A stretch of DNA of 64,000 nt from Clostridium_AD sp050717545. GTDB lineage: Bacteria; Bacillota; Clostridia; Clostridiales; Clostridiaceae. Below the pieces are notes generated by a model, which ran no database searches, had not been told where the DNA came from, and saw nothing but the letters and a program-made list of their open reading frames with translations. The stretch covers positions 115,495-179,494 of the forward strand of contig NZ_JBOITN010000024.1 in assembly GCF_050717545.1 (NCBI RefSeq), given 5' to 3'. Positions 63,643-64,000 of this stretch are shown piece by piece (the first letter of the stretch is position 1; each line of letters begins with the position of its first letter). The translations under genes were made by a program, and so were the position numbers.

Positions 63643-63660
63643 TTGTTAATTAATTAACAA
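63643..63660. promoter_or_regulatory. Rex-type operator
   Basis: TTGTTAA-TTAA-TTAACAA matches the Firmicute Rex consensus TTGTTAANNNNTTAACAA at every fixed position, and lies within a 22-bp perfect palindrome 63641-63662. Rex binds when NAD+ is high and is released by NADH. A TATAAT at 63690 lies 30 bases downstream. Confidence 0.82.
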
Positions 63661-63703
63661 ATGTAGAAAAATTTCTAATAGTGTGTTATTATAATTAAAA
63701 AGG

Positions 63704-63714
63704 TGGTCAGACCA
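63704..63714. promoter_or_regulatory. TGGTCAGACCA dyad, possible GntR/FadR operator
   Basis: Symmetric TGGT-CAG-ACCA, as in PdhR/LldR-type sites (TGGTnnnACCA), nine bases after the TATAAT at 63690. Confidence 0.5.
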
Positions 63715-63840
63715 TATTGGTGATATATAATGATTGTATGTATTCGTTATCAATAATTATATGTTGTTTTCATAGCACTTAACTCTATTGTATCTCTTAT
63801 GGGTTCATTAATATAGAACAATCATTTAAATAAAATGTTT

Positions 63841-63856
63841 GTGAATTAAAATTCAC
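63841..63856. repeat. Small palindrome before nifJ
   Basis: GTGAATTAAAATTCAC, perfect, 35 bases before the ATG; the flanks TGTTT and TTAACAAAT resemble a Rex half-site. Possible second operator or hairpin. Otherwise the 342-base gap 63549-63890 contains only the two operators above. Confidence 0.4.
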
Positions 63857-63890
63857 TTAACAAATAATTATATGAAAGAAGGCTTATTAA

Positions 63891-64000
63891 ATGAGAAAAA
63901 CTAAAACTATGGACGGTAATACAGCTGCAGCACACGTTGCTTATGCGTTTACCGATGTTGCAGCAATTTACCCTATAACACCATCATCAACAATGGCTGA
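63891..64000 (+). CDS. nifJ: Pyruvate:ferredoxin (flavodoxin) oxidoreductase, 3' end beyond window
   Basis: Only the first 36 codons are present: MRKTKTMDGNTAAAHVAYAF then AAIYPITPSSTMA, the invariant N-terminus of single-chain PFOR (domain I, TPP/pyruvate binding). The enzyme oxidises pyruvate to acetyl-CoA and reduces ferredoxin, central in clostridial fermentation. AAGAAGG lies nine bases before the ATG. A Rex site and a GntR-type site lie upstream. Confidence 0.92.
   Translation, partial: MRKTKTMDGNTAAAHVAYAFTDVAAIYPITPSSTMA

Noticed and set aside
1..64000. tRNA, rRNA, transposase or prophage genes
   Set aside because: No GGTTCNANTCC-type T-loops in cloverleaf context, no rRNA-like segments, and no recombinase or phage structural proteins were seen on either strand.

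Overview
The window is AT-rich (roughly 30 % G+C by eye), densely packed, and has Shine-Dalgarno sites of the AGGAGG type, GTG/TTG starts and long T-tailed terminators. Sporulation genes (a SpoIIP-type hydrolase, the cwlJ-gerQ spore-germination pair), a pyruvate:ferredoxin oxidoreductase start with a Rex-type operator, and chemotaxis genes (cheV, an MCP) point to an anaerobic, motile, spore-forming Clostridium or close relative. No rRNA, tRNA, CRISPR array, transposase or prophage was recognised.

Layout. 1-4.4 kb: end of a GldA/F/G-like ABC exporter operon with a DUF4340 protein. 4.4-9.2 kb: loosely packed segment bounded by two inverted copies of a ~52 bp repeat, holding a secreted peptidoglycan-binding protein, an orphan BlaI-type repressor, a SpoIIP-like hydrolase, an unknown membrane-anchored protein and a truncated phosphoesterase. 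9.2-18.9 kb: GH36 alpha-galactosidase with its divergent AraC regulator, a Gfo/Idh/MocA oxidoreductase, an SDR resembling the EF-P 5-aminopentanone reductase, an unlisted 45-residue peptide gene, and cysS. 19-30.6 kb: two of three MATE exporters, manA, a lipoprotein-like cyclophilin, cwlJ-gerQ, a membrane Ser/Thr kinase, a secreted NlpC/P60 hydrolase, a DUF3810 protein and a polysaccharide-deacetylase-like protein. 31-41.8 kb: an alanine-dehydrogenase-like protein, a cation/proton antiporter paired with a PII-like protein, cheV, a SNF2 helicase plus a separate SWIM protein (ywqA-ywqB type), and an MCP followed by an MCP fragment. 41.8-52.2 kb: gltX behind a leader terminator, a peptidase-S51-like protein with Cys in place of Ser, a third MATE, an AraC/GH39-like fusion, a permuted-papain-like protein, a GNAT and an NT5C-type phosphatase, then a preQ1-riboswitch-controlled folE lying between remnants of queE and queC. 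52.3-64 kb: DUF1846 protein, YabE-like 3D/G5 protein, a second SNF2 helicase with its SWIM domain fused on, a GNAT, argC / argB-argD around tandem ARG boxes, a GntR/FadR regulator, and the start of nifJ/por.

How parts work together. The clearest functional units are the exporter operon, alpha-galactosidase/AraC, cwlJ/gerQ, antiporter/PII-like, SNF2/SWIM, the arginine genes, and the regulator/Rex-site/PFOR junction. The most unusual points are the decayed queuosine operon still under a preQ1 riboswitch, a family of identical 24-nt dispersed elements whose full form is a hairpin, the ~52 bp inverted repeats bounding the 4.4-9.1 kb segment, a loop-less 52-bp perfect palindrome, and the recurring SNF2/SWIM pairing.
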